From Coprinus comatus (taxonomy: Eukaryota > Basidiomycota > Agaricomycetes > Agaricales > Agaricaceae), in NCBI GenBank assembly GCA_034638255.1, contig JAWPGT010000014.1, forward strand, positions 62,001-126,000: DNA of 64,000 nucleotides, read 5' to 3'. The notes under the pieces are model-generated. The model did not search any database. It saw only the letters and a program-made list of their open reading frames with translations, and had not been told where the DNA came from. This document shows positions 36,207 through 50,777 of the stretch, piece by piece (the first letter of the stretch is position 1; every line of letters begins with the position of its first letter). The translations under genes were made by a program, and so were the position numbers.

Positions 36207-37325
36207 TCATTTTGTCACGAAATACTCCTCCCGCACGAAGGACACCAGCTCCTTTAGCATTTTCTCCGTGCATTCATGCCCTATTCCTTTTTGAACCACA
36301 ACAATCTTCCTACCCTGAGATCCGACCTCTAGCTTTCCTACAAACTCTTGGCTTGCTTCCCAGGGCACAAGTGTATCGATTTCGCCAGACAAAATGAGAA
36401 TCTTCTTACCATAGAATGGATTGGATGGGTTAGGTGTATCAAATGGTTTTGACACTGGATCGTTAGTCGTGATGATGTGCAACAAACTTTCCGGAATATA
36501 GGGTGGTGCAAAAGAAATCGAGCTTTTCTTGGCGCGGCCCTTTATCAACTCCAAGTAATTTGGGCAACCAATTATTGGGATACCGAAATCAACACGGTTC
36601 TCTTACGGAAGTTGAGAGATATTAATAAGATGAACAAGTAAGTCTTACCTTTACTCAGCACAAGCCACGTTGAATGTCCTCCGAGACTGATTCCCGCTAC
36701 ACCCCAAACTTGAACATAACGATGATTTAATGGGAAAAGATATGGAGGGAGAAAATCGATCAGGAATGATACATCCAGGGCAGTCCCAGCTAAGATTTTC
36801 TGGCTTCAATTTTATCAAAAGTATATACTTGGAAGAAGTACTTACTCTGAATTGCATACATATCAACCCTAGTTAATCTCACTTAATTACACGGACTCAA
36901 ACATGGAGTTCTTTTAACTTACGCATGGTGCTCATTAAACTGCTCAGGTTTCTTGCTCCATGCTTGATTCGCTTTCGAACATCTCAATCGTGTTCCGTGA
37001 TTGCGATGATCCTACAGATATCATGCGTCTTTTAGACCCTCGGAACATCGATTTTCAGATGTTAAATGCCCACGAAGGTTATGACGATCAAATCGCGATT
37101 TTCTTCCCATTCTCGACTTTCTTCGAGTATGAATGTGATTTGTTGCTTCAGGTTAGAAGCTGATCCATGGCGGCCATGTAAAAAGAATAAAGCCACAATA
37201 TCGTTGTTAGATGAAGAGAGCGGTTCCACACTGTAAACATTGACAGCCAATCCAGCTGCTACGATTTCTTGCAGGTGGACCATGACAAGAGATGAGGCAC
37301 AGTGTGTCCTCTTCTGAGAAGCCAT
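36207..37325 (-). CDS. Alpha/beta-hydrolase fold protein
   Basis: Minus-strand gene with about five introns. It encodes an N-terminal strand FFLHGRHGSASN (oxyanion-hole HGR), DHRNHGTR, a nucleophile elbow GISLGGHSTW (Ser), SGEIDTLVPWEAS (acid Asp) and GIGHECTEKM (His), so the catalytic triad is complete. There is no signal peptide; probably an intracellular esterase or serine hydrolase. Substrate unknown. It ends VREEYFVTK. The ATG used (37325) is followed by another in frame (MVHLQEIV), so the N-terminus is open. Confidence 0.78.
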
Positions 37326-37402
37326 TATGTCATATTCTTAGAGTAATAGCATATGATCTAGGTGACAGAGTGGGAAAGCAGATAGGTGTCTAGACTCAAG
37401 AA

Positions 37403-39691
<2,289 letters not shown>

Positions 39692-39843
39692 AATTGCGAG
39701 AAGTTGTTTTGAGGGGAGAAGAGAAAGAGCGGTGTAAATGAGGACAGGCGGAGTCAGAAAAATACCGAAATCAACAAAGCCAAACAATCTATTTGTCAAG
39801 GGTATAAAGAGGTCACGGGGTTACAGTACAATATACACAAAAA

Positions 39844-40758
39844 TCACAGAATTATACAACGACTGCTCTTCTTTCGTGGTTCATCGGGGTAGATTTTCCT
39901 CATCTGTCGTAGTAGGTCCTCAAATACATCATTTACATGCCAGTCCCGCTTTGCAGATGTTTCATAGAAAGGTAGCGCCCATCGGCTCGCTAGCGATTGG
40001 ATGGTACTTCTTTGTACCTCTCGTTCATTTACTAGATCAAGTTTCGTTCCAGCGACCACAATTGGCACCGTCTTTACAAATCAGTGGCTTATGACATAGC
40101 AATGACGGTGGTATACATACTGAATCATTTCCTTTGATGCGAAATATCTGTTTCCGCAGGTAATCAACCTCCTTAAGGCTTGTCTCTTGTGTTAGGCTAT
40201 TGTGGAGTCAGTACATCGTGAAAAGAAAAATGATAGGATGTTTTCAGACCTGAAAACAAGGATGAATCCTCTCCCAGACTAAGTCTAGCATAAGTACATG
40301 GGAGTAGAGGAATCACTCTGGTGTCGTACCTTGATGTAGACCTCGTTTAGGGAAGTAAACTGCTCCGCACCAGCGGTATCAAGAACCTCGAGCTGAAAAT
40401 GCAAAGTCAAAGGGAGAGAAATACAAGCATTGGTGAATGAATCTTACAGAAGCCAATTTGCCATCAACCATGAGTGTGCGCCTATACTCTTCTGCCAAGA
40501 CGATGAGAACAACAGAATAATGTATTAATGATAGGGTCTTGACCTTCAATCGTAGGATCGTATGTTTCCAGAAAGATATCACGTATAAAGCGGACTGTAG
40601 CATTCCTTTAGCCCACATGTGAATTAAGTTAGCTCTAAGATAAACCACACCTGTGAGGGCGGACTTGCCAACACCACCAGCTAGATATAATATAAGATGG
40701 GATCAAGAGAGGGAAGAAGGAACATGCCTCCTAGGACGACGACATTGTACTGCTGCAT
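39844..40758 (-). CDS. Ras-family small GTPase, Rap/Rsr1-like
   Basis: Membrane-bound molecular switch. The start is MQQYNVVVLG; after a GC-AG intron (40681-40727) the P-loop reads GAGGVGKSALT. Switch I effector loop is YDPTIEEEYRR, switch II LDTAGAEQFTSL (Rap-type Gln-Phe after Ala-Glu), NKxD motif GTKLDL and SAK motif ETSAK. It ends CIIL, a CaaX box; Leu suggests geranylgeranylation. Effector and switch sequences are closer to Rap1/Rsr1 than to Ras. Rsr1-type proteins direct polarity and bud or hyphal site choice; the role here is inferred. At least seven short introns. Confidence 0.87.
40681..40727 (-). other. GC-AG intron within the P-loop of the Rap-like GTPase
   Basis: Donor GCATGT (GC version of the common GTATGT), acceptor TATCTAG, 47 nt. 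Splicing joins cta-gga-g to ct-ggt-ggt, giving VLGAGGVGKS, the invariant P-loop. No GT donor yields this. Confidence 0.8.
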
Positions 40759-41064
40759 AGAATCTCCTGACTTCGGAGATGGAAGGAAGAAGAAGGTAAG
40801 AGCCCTGAGGCCTGAGGCGTGTTACCCGCCGCGTGAGATTTGTCCTCATCACTTGTATCAACCATCCATCATTCATCATGGAATTATAGAGTTCGTGACT
40901 ATTAACCATGAATAATGTCCACCATAGAACCAAAACTATAAGTATCCATCAAAGTCTCCGAAAGCAGTGCATCATATTGCACCATCCTCATAATGTAAAA
41001 AAAACAGAGTTGATTCGTCGCATAGATAACCATAAAACATGTCACAGTTTACTACTTATACCTA
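40759..41064. other. Intergenic: GTPase promoter and eIF4B 3' region
   Basis: 306 bp between the GTPase start and the eIF4B stop. No coding sequence, repeat or RNA gene recognised. Confidence 0.5.
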
Positions 41065-42878
41065 CTACAGACTTTGGTCTGTGCTAGCCCCGATCTCCTC
41101 CGATTTCTGAGTTTCTGCGGTTTTCTCTTTGTTCGCTGCAGCGCTTGCGAAACTCAAGGTTGGCCTGACTTTTGGAGCAAGCGCTTTTGGGGGGAGCCGA
41201 GGGCTTGAAGGAGCTGCTGCTGATTCTGCAGCTAAAGCTGGTGACCGTGGTCGGGCTGACGGCCGCTCGGTACCAGTTTTAGAGTTATTCCTTGACATGG
41301 ATAAGCGATCTTTCTCAAGTCGCTCCTCAACCTCCTTTTCCTTTGCCGCCACATCTACGGGCCTAGCCCACCGTTTAACAAACAGATGTTTGACAAGACT
41401 AATAAGCCACTTACTTGGCAGCACCGAAGGGGTTTGAACGAGATGCATTAGGTGGGGTAGCGGCCATTCTTGGAGAGGAAAGTGGGCTAGGAGAAGCAGA
41501 TGCATTTCCAGAACGGGGAAGGAGGTCTAGCTTGCGACGCGTCAATTGTGGTGTAGGTGGTGTTGAGGCATTAGCTACCATCCAAATTTAATTTCAACCT
41601 AATCAGTAAATGAAATATAGTGGAGCTCACGGGAAATGTTGCTGCGATTACCAGGCTTTACCTTAGCACTTCGCCAATCTCCTTCGTCAGCCGCCGAAGG
41701 GGTTTGTTCTGGCTTGGCACGAATGCTCCCAAATCTACTGCCAGCATTATCCTCTGCCGAGGGCGGCCTCGCTGAACTTGGTTTGAATTTACCCCCGATG
41801 GTCCATACCTCTTCCTTGTCCGCCACAGAAGGTTCTCCTTCAAGGATTCCAGAGGTTTTACGCCTAAAGGTAGGGATTTCCGGTTCAGAGGCACGCACGG
41901 GTCGACTTGAGGTACGCCAGTCATTGATGTTGTCTGACACATTCGACGGCTTTTCTGAGGAGCCCTCAAACTTCCTGCGCGAGGACTCTCGGGGATTTGG
42001 CAAGTCTGGTAATGGGCCATCACGCCGCCATGGGCTATCAAACTTGGCGTTGTCATCTGCTCCTATACTCCCGAAAGATCGTTCTTTGGCTTTAACAATG
42101 GTCAGATATCGTTTAAAAACCCCATTATCAGACGTACGAGGTTCGGCAACGCTGACGCGAATCGTACGACCAGCAAGAACCTATGGTATATCAGCATACT
42201 AATTATTAATTGATTTCTATGACGAACCTGACCACTAAGGGTAAGTGCGGCTTTTAAACCCTCGACGTCTTCAAATTCCACGTATCCAAAACCCTTTGGC
42301 TTCTCCTCCCTATCTTTGATGATTTTGGCCGACTAACATAAACATAATAAGGCAAGATCGTTGGAATCACCATGCTAGATGATTACCTTGACGTTAGGAA
42401 AAAAACTCTCCAGATCACCTTCCACTAAGTCGAATGCGAGATTGCCCACGAATGCAGTGTATGGAGGTTGGGTAGGCAAAGGGACATCGTCTCGAACGGG
42501 AGCCATTCTGTCGGCTTAAATATCCTATGAGAATTTAGCCGGGTACGAGATGACTTGACTTACACCTGGATGATAGAAAATCATCTCGTCTGGTCGGATG
42601 ATCATCGTGTTCCTTCGGAGCAGCTAATGATAGCTGCCATTCAACACATCGGAGTCTAGAGAAGTTAAAACATACGGGCACTTGGTAAAGAATCCATCTC
42701 ATCCGCCCATGATCCCAACGCTATAATGAATTGAGGATGTTAATCAAATGAGATTATCTCACTGTACATACCACTATCTCCGAGAAATTCGCTCAGAGCA
42801 ATTTTCTTAGCTTTTTTCGGTGCTAGGAGAGCCGTGAATATTATGATAGAAGAGGAGAGTGGTGAGATAGGTACCCAT
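41065..42878 (-). CDS. TIF3: Translation initiation factor eIF4B (TIF3)
   Basis: Stimulates eIF4A helicase during mRNA scanning in the cytosol. The first exon is just ATGG (42878-42875). After splicing the protein begins MAPKKAKKIALSEFLGDS, then GSWADEMDSLPSAP, the conserved eIF4B start. An RRM follows: YTAFVGNLAFDL (RNP2) and KGFGYVEFED (RNP1). The rest is a degenerate repeat region with recurring DxWR / GDWRS / EVWTIGGK motifs, as in yeast Tif3, and a charged Lys/Glu tail (AAKEKEVEERLEKDR). It ends ASTDQSL. Introns are short; most joins checked are in frame. Confidence 0.88.
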
Positions 42879-42979
42879 ATTTTCAGTTGAGCTCAGTGAT
42901 AACTGTTCGTTCAATGAAGTAGGTTATTTTTCAGAGTATGTACGACTGTTTGCGACCCGTTCTTGGTAACCCTGTGTTG

Positions 42980-44203
42980 TCAATACTTGGCACGTGACTT
43001 GACCCACGATGAATTCAGTTGGCCCATCAAGGCCAACTCACGAGATGGTCGATGGGAGTTCTCCGACTGGGAGGGGCCCGCAATTGGCACAGGGGGTGCC
43101 CAAAACACATTGTCCGGTTGGTGGGATGTTCCCTCAAAGTCCAACATCCAGGATGTTGTTGATGCCATCACTGACAATGCTTTCTTCAGTACCAGCCTCT
43201 TCTTCACCTCAGCTTTTCCTTTTCCTTTGTCCTTGATCCCCCCAACACATTTCTTCTTGTCATTGACACACTTCCTACATGGCTGTCCAGGTCCAGCACC
43301 TTCCTTGCACACCCACCCATTCTGTGCACACCAAACATATGTCACCAACCTAATTCTTCTGTGTTCCATCAGTTTGGGCCAATGTGGGACTTCAACAACT
43401 ACTCACCTGCTGTCCACTACTACCACCTCCTCATCACTATCTTCAACCACTGCCTTCTGTTGGAAAATAGAGACTATTATTAGATAGTCACATGACATTT
43501 TTGTTTTTGTTTCACTTATATCATTTCATACTTGCTTTGCATTATGTGGACTGCTCCTATTGGTTGTAGTTAGTGTTTCACCTATGTGTTTCAACTCCTG
43601 TTTGGACTCCTGTTTCATGTATAATTAGTTACATATAGTTGACACCTGACTTCTTATTGTTATAGCATAGACCAGTATTATTTAGTATAAGTAGTATACA
43701 TTCTCATATGTATTCTACAGTTCCTGAACTACCAAGTTCTACTTTACTCTGCTCTCTCCTCAAGCACACTCATACAACTACCACTCTGTGCATATTACTT
43801 AAACAACTATGTCTTCATGTATACATGTTGCTTTCAACACCTTCAACTTCTTCTTCACTATGGTACCCAATACCTTTCCATCCAAATCCTGCCTCTATTT
43901 GACTGTTTCCCCTCCTTGACCATCTCCCTGCAAGATCTGCACTGAACTACCCAATACACTAGGGGTGATGGGTGGTGGAGTCAGAATCAGAAAGGGTGGC
44001 AATACTGGGGTACTTGGTACCACTAGTATGTTGTCAGTAGGAGGTGCTGTGGCTGCAGGCATTGGTGCTGCTAATTGTGCCAATGCTGGGAGTGCTGAGT
44101 TGGCTACTTGAGCAGCCCACTGGGCCTGTAGACCTGTAGATAAGCTTGCAAGCTCACTGTCCATGAGCTTGGAGAGAGTGTTGAGGATGTTTCTACTGGA
44201 CAT
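42980..44203 (-). pseudogene. Zinc-cluster-type repeat gene, disrupted by a solo LTR
   Basis: Minus-strand remnants of one gene: 44203-43895 (MSSRNILNTLSKLMDSELAS, then a Pro/Ala-rich part), a Glu-rich segment VVEDSDEEVVVVDS at about 43455-43400, and a Cys cluster at 43369-42980 (WCAQNGWVCKEG, CRKCVNDKKKC). The Cys spacing resembles zinc-cluster-like proteins found in many agaricomycete repeat families. The gene is broken by a TAG after GETVK and by a 382-bp solo LTR (43458-43839). Removing the LTR and one target duplication rejoins KKKLK to AVVEDSDEE in frame. Function unknown, probably transposon-related. Confidence 0.5.
43458..43839. mobile_element. Solo LTR with 5-bp target duplication
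   Basis: 382 bp beginning TGTTGG and ending CAACA (TG...CA with a short inverted terminus), flanked on both sides by the 5-bp duplication CCTTC (43453-43457 and 43840-43844). It has no coding capacity. It is likely left by recombination between the LTRs of a full element. It does not resemble the copia LTR at 47246. Confidence 0.8.
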
Positions 44204-45719
44204 TCTTGGTTGTGATGCCAGTTCTCTACATTACCCCTTTTTATGTATATCACTGGCCAGTTGGTTACATAGCTAACTTACAGTGACTACTTAGCTTCTT
44301 ATTACCTTGTGTTTGCCACATGACAACTACATTCCTTCCTTCCTCCAATTTCAACTTTTCTGTTGTCATTTAGTCTTTCTATGTACTCAACTCTAAGTCC
44401 TCAAGGGCTCAGCCTTAATGGGGAGAGCACTGTTATATACCATGCCACCAACTGACCTTCTGACAGTTCTGACTATTAATCTTGCCATTGGTTGCCAACC
44501 TCTTGGATGTCTTCCACTTGTTTCTTATTCCATCCTATTTCGGCTATTTTCCTTTTTGGTTGGCATCATCTTTTTTAGTATGTTAGCCCATTGTCCTGTA
44601 TATCTTATGTTTTGATATGTTATATTCTAATATTGGTAAACAATGTATTTAATCACTAGTCATTCCTGTACATTCTTTCATCTGATATCAACATAACCCT
44701 CATTCTCCACTCCCCTCAGTAATTCCCTCCAACATTCTTTTTGACCATTTGGTCCTCTTGCAAGTAAGGCTAATTGCAGTATCAGAAGAGCACAACACAT
44801 ACATTGAAGCTGAAGCCTCAATCCAATGTTGCTAGCTCATCCTTTGATCCCCATTTTTAACAATGTAGTTTCATCTGTCTAGGAGTAGATGAGTATATTA
44901 GTAAAAATTTAAATATAGAATAACTAGACAATGATCTTATTAGATTGGCACTAGATCTACTTATAGAGCAGCTCAGGTAGCTTTTAGCCCTTTCCTTTAT
45001 TATATCCTTAACCTTCTGTACAATTCTAAACTCTTTATCCAAAATATTATTCTCTATAGGAGAAATGGTTCATTTAAACCATTTTGCTCTTGGTGAAGGG
45101 TGGAGAGCTATTAAGGTTGGTTAAAAGAACATTCTGATAATGGTATAATGGCTTACCAGTAGCTAGAATATAGTTTTCATTATTTTGAGTAATATTGTGG
45201 TATTTTAAGAGCTTTTCCTTTTCTACTATAGCTGACTGCCTGATTTTTATTGGAATAGCTTGATCTTTTGATTTCTTAATATAAAACTTAGATAGCAGCT
45301 TATAGCAAGGTACTGAGGTAGTACAAAAGGCAGGGTAGGGGTAGAAGACATAGCCATTTAAAGAGTTATAATGAGAGAAAAGACCTATAAATATTATTCT
45401 TTATCTTTATACAGTATATACTATAAAAAAACTCACATATACTTACCTAACAGCTTCTAAGTTCATTCCAAGTAGTTCCAGTCCTCTGGTAGTAAGATAA
45501 GACATTGCATTTTCTCATTTTCAAATACCCAAGTATCTATAGCCTTTAAAACATTTAGAAATATCAAATATTAGAGAGATAGATAGAAATATATGACTTT
45601 TGAAGCCATTACAAGACTACAGAAACAAAAAATGTACAAGTCCTTCAAGAGGCAAAAATCAGGTCTGGATCAATTACTGTGATACTGTGACACATACAGT
45701 TACAAGTAATCAATAATTA
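44204..45719. other. AT-rich non-coding stretch
   Basis: About 1.5 kb, AT-rich, with short open frames only (for example 44857-45042 minus). No family recognised. Probably decayed repeat DNA or sequence between the zinc-cluster relic and the transposase relic. Confidence 0.45.
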
Positions 45720-46840
45720 CTCTCTGATTCTTTGTTGCTGTCCCTATTGTCATCATCCTCTTTATCCTCCTCCTTGGAAATATCATCTTCTAGCTTATAA
45801 AGTGTACTAGCCTCAAAATCCTTTAGCTTTGGCTTAAGTTGTGCTTTCAACAAGGGTTCCTTCTCTAGTTTTTGCTTAGTGAACAATTTTTTGGCTTTTT
45901 TCGCTGCTGCTCAAGCTTTCTCCCATTTTTCGAGCTCCAACTTATTTCTCTGACTATATATACTATATATTCTCTTCTTTCCATTTAATCTCCAAAGTCT
46001 CCCATTCTTATACAGCAGTCTGCCATAGAGCCCAGACATTTACTTTTCTTGCTTTCTCAATATCCTCCTGCAACTTGCACTCTGTAAACTTGACAACCTT
46101 CTTATAGAATACATCACCAGACAGTACCTTTGGCATCCCATCTTGCAATAGTTTTCCTTTCCTATTCTTTTTTGCTTTTTGCAGCCTTTCTTGTATTTGA
46201 GCTTGGAGTTTATTACAGTAAGCCTTATTGATTATGTTTGTTGCCTGAAGCTGAATAACATAATCCTTATAGTACTCCAACTCCTTCTGTATCTCACAGC
46301 AAGAAGGAGAGTTTCATTCTGGGTGAAGGGAATTATTGCAAGAAGAGTAGTAAGAGTAGGTGATGGTTTTCTGTTGATGAGTTCACTTGGAGTTGATAGC
46401 TGGAGAGTCATCACTACTAATTGTAGGCTTAAGTAGTGGTTTTAGCTGAGTACATGTGAGTTTTTTTTGCTGTTTCCTTCACATTCTCAATCCAATGATT
46501 ATATTGGGCTTCTGAGAGTGAGGGTGGACAACTCCCATCTTTTTTGTTATTAACCATTTCTAATCCAATGACATCATCTTTGGCCAATAGGGTTTGTAAT
46601 ATGGTAGCAATTAACTTCATTGGTGTAGTAGGTGAAACTGGAAGATTAGAGAAGGGATATAGGTTTGCTTGGTTTGAGTATAATGGGATCAATAACATTG
46701 GGATTACAGGGGTGTAGTCCAGTTTTATGAAATGTAGCCTTAATGTTTTCAGAAGTAAGACTTGCAATATAAGCTTTTCCATAGATTTGAAGAATATTTT
46801 CTTGTGTAATTTCTGTTATGACCATGAACTGTTAAGCTGA
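45720..46840 (-). pseudogene. Degenerate pogo/CENP-B-type (DDE-1) transposase, C-terminal part
   Basis: Minus-strand pieces in several frames. One reads ILQIYGKAYIASLTSENIKA then TFHKTGLHPCNPNVIDP, the typical end of a DDE-1 transposase domain (ENIKAxFxxTGLxPxNPxVI). Another, 46280-46008, is a coiled tail with NKAYCNKLQAQIQERL and GMPKVLSGDVFYKKVV, as in basidiomycete pogo-like transposases. Numerous stops and frame changes follow. The catalytic part is missing; this is a relic. Confidence 0.65.
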
Positions 46841-47245
46841 ATACTCCTGGAACTTAAATGCTAGATGTAAGGGGACCACTTTCCGACATTCTTTCCAACC
46901 CTATTGCCAATTCACTGACTGCCAATGTCTCTGACTCAGCAACTGATGCTGACTCTGACTTGTCATTTCATCAGAATTTGTATAGCTCTGGACCACTGCA
47001 TTGATGTGACCTTCCACCTCATGTGTTATGGGTGCCTAATTCACTGACATTGGTATGATGGCCGACTTTCCTTTTCTGGTAGTAGTACTTAATGTAGATG
47101 CCCAGCAAGCAAATCCTTATCTCTTTCTCTTTGGATTTCCTTGCTAGATATGGTGTATTTGTTGTATTGTGTTTCCAACTTAATATAACTTTGGATTTTC
47201 TCACTAGACATCATGCTGAGTCACCAATCCTTGAGTCGCCCTTAC
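46841..47245. other. Relic sequence left of the copia element
   Basis: About 400 bp with a short minus-strand frame starting MSSEKIQSYIKLETQYN near 47208. It is not recognised and may be another fragment of repeat DNA. The five bases before the copia LTR (CTTAC, 47241-47245) may be one copy of its target duplication; the partner lies beyond the window. Confidence 0.4.
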
Positions 47246-47536
47246 TGTAAGCACAGGAACGTAGAGCACGACAGGACGCATAGATTAATGAAGGAACGAA
47301 GGTGATTGATTAAGAAATGAATGAGTTACACTGCAGACAATGGTATGAGACTAGAAGGTCGCCAAGTGTCTGCAGGATGCTTCTACAAGCTGTGACATCA
47401 CACAGTAACACCACATGATCAGAAAAGCAATCACAAGCTGTGACATCACACAGTAACACCACATGATCAGAAAAGCAATCACAAGCTACAACTCCATCAA
47501 CTCCTGATATTGGGACTGCCTGGAGCAATCCTGACA
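47246..47536 (-). repeat. Copia 3' LTR
   Basis: 291 bp, reading TGTCAGGATTGCTCC...CCTGTGCTTACA on the minus strand. The outer end matches the sequence at 63986-64000 (one mismatch in 15), which is the start of the other LTR. A purine tract, AGATCAGGGGGGTA (47537-47550), lies next to it as the polypurine tract. Confidence 0.85.
47385..47480. repeat. Two tandem 48-bp units inside the copia LTR
   Basis: Units 47385-47432 and 47433-47480 are identical by eye and begin ACAAGCTGTGACATCACACA. A further ACAAGCT begins a third unit. Each carries TGACATCA, a CRE/AP-1-like half-palindrome, so this could be a duplicated enhancer in the LTR U3 region. Confidence 0.85.
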
Positions 47537-47585
47537 TACCCCCCTGATCTAGACAGTCCAAACAAACAATGGAAGAGAAAGGGAA

Positions 47586-49206
47586 TCATGATGATAGACC
47601 AAAAAGAGGAACAAGATGAGAAACAACCTTGGGTTGAACAGCCTTGGTAAAGATGTCTGCAAGTTGTTCAGAGGTAGGAATGTAGACAGGGGAAATGATC
47701 TTCCTTTGGACAACTTCTCTGAGCCAGAAAAAGCACAAATCTAGTTGTTTCATCCTACCATGGTGTTCAGGATTCTTGGACACAGTTATTGCTGACTGGT
47801 TGTCAATGTAGAGGGTGGAAGAGGAAGTGGGAGTGTAACCAAACTCTAATAGGATATTTCTCATCCACATGATCTCCTTTCCAGCCTCAACTGCAGCAAT
47901 GTACTCAGCTTCAGTAGAAGAGAGAGTAACCATGCTCTGACGCTTTGAGGACCATCCTACAGCTGCACCACACACCAGAGTCACATATCCACCTGTTGCC
48001 CTTCCTGTAGCTTGACAGGAACCATGTGAGGCATCTGTAAATGTCACAAATGGCTCATTGGATGCCAAATCACCTTTATAAACCAGCTTGTAGCCCATAG
48101 TACCCTTCAAATAGCGAAATAAATGCTTTACAGCTGCCCAATGAGCTGGACCTGGGTTGTGGTTGAATCTCCCAAGGTAGGAGACAGCAAAAGCGATGTC
48201 AGGACGAGTCATGGTGGCCAGATATTGCAGAGCACCAACTGCACTGAGGTAAGGAACATCTTTCATCTTGAGTTGATCATCTGAAGTGACCAAACTGTAG
48301 AAAGATCAAGTCTAGGAGCTAGTGGGGTCTTCACAGGCTTGCAATTGGACATCTGGAAGCATTCTAGAAGGTCCTTGGTGTATTTCTCTTGGCTGAGAGA
48401 GATAGAATGATGGGGAAGGTCTTGTTCAACCTTGACAGCCAGTAGCCAGGATGTTGGACCAAGGTCACGAAGTTTGAAGTGAGCTGAGAGTTCCTTGACA
48501 GTGTCATCCATGGCCTTGTCATCCTTTAAAGCAAGAGTAATGTCATCAATAAACACAGAAACAATGACCTTGACTAGACCTTTGGAGTAGAGATAGATAG
48601 AACTGTCAGATTGGAGTCTGGTGTAGCCAAGGGAGGTGAAAATTGAGTGTAGCTTCTTGTTCCACTGCCTGGCAGCTTGTTTGAGGCCATAGAGCGACTT
48701 CCTGAGCCTAAAAACCATGTTGGGAGCGCCCTGGTGGTATCCTTCAGGTTGCTTCATGTAAATCTCTTCCTCCAGGTCTCCATAGGTGAAGGCAGATGAA
48801 ATATCCAAAGAGCACAGTTTGTAGCCCTCTTTAGCAGCCAGAGCAACAATGAGTCTAAGAGATGCAGGCCAAAAAGTAGGAGCAAAAACCTCAGTATAAT
48901 CATAACCAGGCCTCTGTGCATATCCCTTGGCCACAATGCGAGCTTTGTAGTGCTCTATAGAGCCATCTGGGTCTCCTTTACCTTGTAGACCCATCCAGAC
49001 TTGATAGCCTTCTGTCCTGAAGGCAAAGGAACGAGTTCCCATGTCCCATTAGCCTCCAGGATCCCAAACTCCTTATCCATGGCTTCTTTCCAATCTTCGG
49101 ATGCACAGGACTCCATAGCAGCCTTGAAGGAGCCAGGCTCACCACCAGTAACAGCTCCTGCAAACTCTACCACCCAAAAATCTTCATCATTCATGTAGAG
49201 AGCCAA
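47586..49206 (-). pseudogene. Copia pol: reverse transcriptase and RNase H (frameshifted)
   Basis: Three overlapping frames. 49206-48955 has the RT entry region (EAMDKEFGILEANGTWELVP, SGWVYKVK). 49042-48263 is the RT core: HYKARIVAKGYAQRPGYDY, LDISSAFTYGDLEEEIYM, KSLYGLKQAARQW and VFIDDITL, where the usual YVDD is FIDD. 48293-47586 is RNase H: MTRPDIAFAVSYL, FTDASHG, SSTEAEYIAA and DNQSAI. One-base frameshifts join the pieces near 48980 and 48290. Not functional as it stands. Confidence 0.88.
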
Positions 49207-49248
49207 CTCTTCAAGCTCATCATCATCATCATCATCATTCCCATTGTT

Positions 49249-49992
49249 CTAAGCTACTGAAGCTGGTTCAACTGGTAGTCTAGCTATAGGATGACGTTTT
49301 AGCTGTTCTTTGGCATCCCACCAGTTGTAGGGGCCTGTTCTGATGCGAGTACCTCGTCTTCTAGCTGGTGGTTCAGCTGAGGGAGGTTGCTGGTGGACAG
49401 GAGTGGTAGGAGGAGGCAAAGAAGAGGATGGAGGCATTGGAGGTGTAGATGGAGGTGAGTGCTTTGGTGACAGTATTGGTGATGGAGATGGAGATGGAAC
49501 AGGTTCTTGAAGAGGAATTGGAGCCACAGGAGGTAAAGCGACCACAGGGAGAGCAGGAGGAACAACTGGAGCAGCAGGAGTGACCACAGGATGTGATACA
49601 CTACCCCCCTCATCTTCAGAAGCTGATACATCGTCAGGAGGAGGAATAGAGGAGCTAGAGGGCAAAGAAAGCAAAGTAGAGGTAGGAGATGGAGGAGGAG
49701 ACAGCCCAAAGTCAGGAATGGCATCCATTTTCGCTTTTGAGAGCCCAGGGAACCACCTCTCATCAAACTGAGCAGTCTCAGAGATGATAACCTTCCTTGT
49801 AGTGGGGTTGTAGAACTTCCAACCCTTGTAGCCAGTGGGATATCCCAGAAAAACGCATTTTTCCATATGAGGCTCTAGAGATTTCCTTTTATCCTTCTGA
49901 ATATAGACATAGGCAGTGCAGCCCCATACTCTAAGGTGGGAAACGTCAGGTTTTCGCTTATAGAAGGCCTCATAAGGTGTAGTATTGGGTAG
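49249..49992 (-). pseudogene. Copia integrase C-terminal part and linker (downstream half)
   Basis: Begins LPNTTPYEAFYKRKPDVSHL, then VWGCTAYVYIQKDKRKSLEP, the GKGY-like copia integrase end, followed by a long Pro/Ser-rich linker and RRRGTRIRTGPYNWWDA. It continues the integrase reading frame from 61825, beyond the KDZ insertion. Confidence 0.85.
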
Positions 49993-50777
49993 CACCTAAA
50001 GCACCCAAGTGATGGGCCTAAATAGATATGGGTTTTGGCTCATACCCCGTGCCCTATTACATATATTTCCGGTTCTGTCCCATATGTTTTGAGATATATG
50101 GACAAAACACCAAAAACTTTGCAGATATCAGCAAGTCCTCTGGCATCAATGTCCCATACCCAGTAGATCACGGGTCCTGATATTGATCACGCTCTGTCGG
50201 GTTTCCTGAGCATTTCCCTGACACCTCTGTATCCCTCCTTCTCTGCCTCTCTGCCATCATTACACTCCCACCCTGCCACCTCCTTCCCCGTCGGTGTGAC
50301 ACAATAATGCAAAGGTGCTGCTTCATGTGCCTACTTCCTCATGTATAATCCGGACCCTCCCATCTGGTTCCAACTCCTCCTTTCTTTCCCCCCCCCCCTC
50401 ATCACTGTCTCCATTGCTGTTCTTGTCATCGTTCCCCTCCTCTTGTTAATGTTGTCACTGTCACTGTTGTCCACCATGCTCCTATACTCTATGCTCTGAC
50501 CTTCTTACCTCAAAGGACCAGACCTCCTCCTGTCTACTCCTGTCCTATGTCTTCTTGACTTTGCCACTGTCTTACACAGCATTGGTCACTTATTTGCTAG
50601 CACCTAACTGCTTGTAAGTCACATTACTGTACTATTGCTGTCTATCTCATTGTGCTAATGATGTAACCAACAGTTCCCCCCTTCCTCCATTGCCATGTCA
50701 CAGCTGTTGCTTTGTCTTCAGCTGCCACATTACAGCCATCGCTTTCTTTGTAAGTCTATCATATATTGCTGTCCCTC
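49993..50777 (+). repeat. KDZ left terminal inverted repeat
   Basis: 785 bp, the inverted copy of 61040-61824. It starts CACCTAAAGCACCCAAGTG and ends ...TTGCTGTCCCTC. By eye it differs from the right copy at two places: A/G at position 8 and CG/CA near 50049. A run of 11 C is conserved in both copies. Confidence 0.92.
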
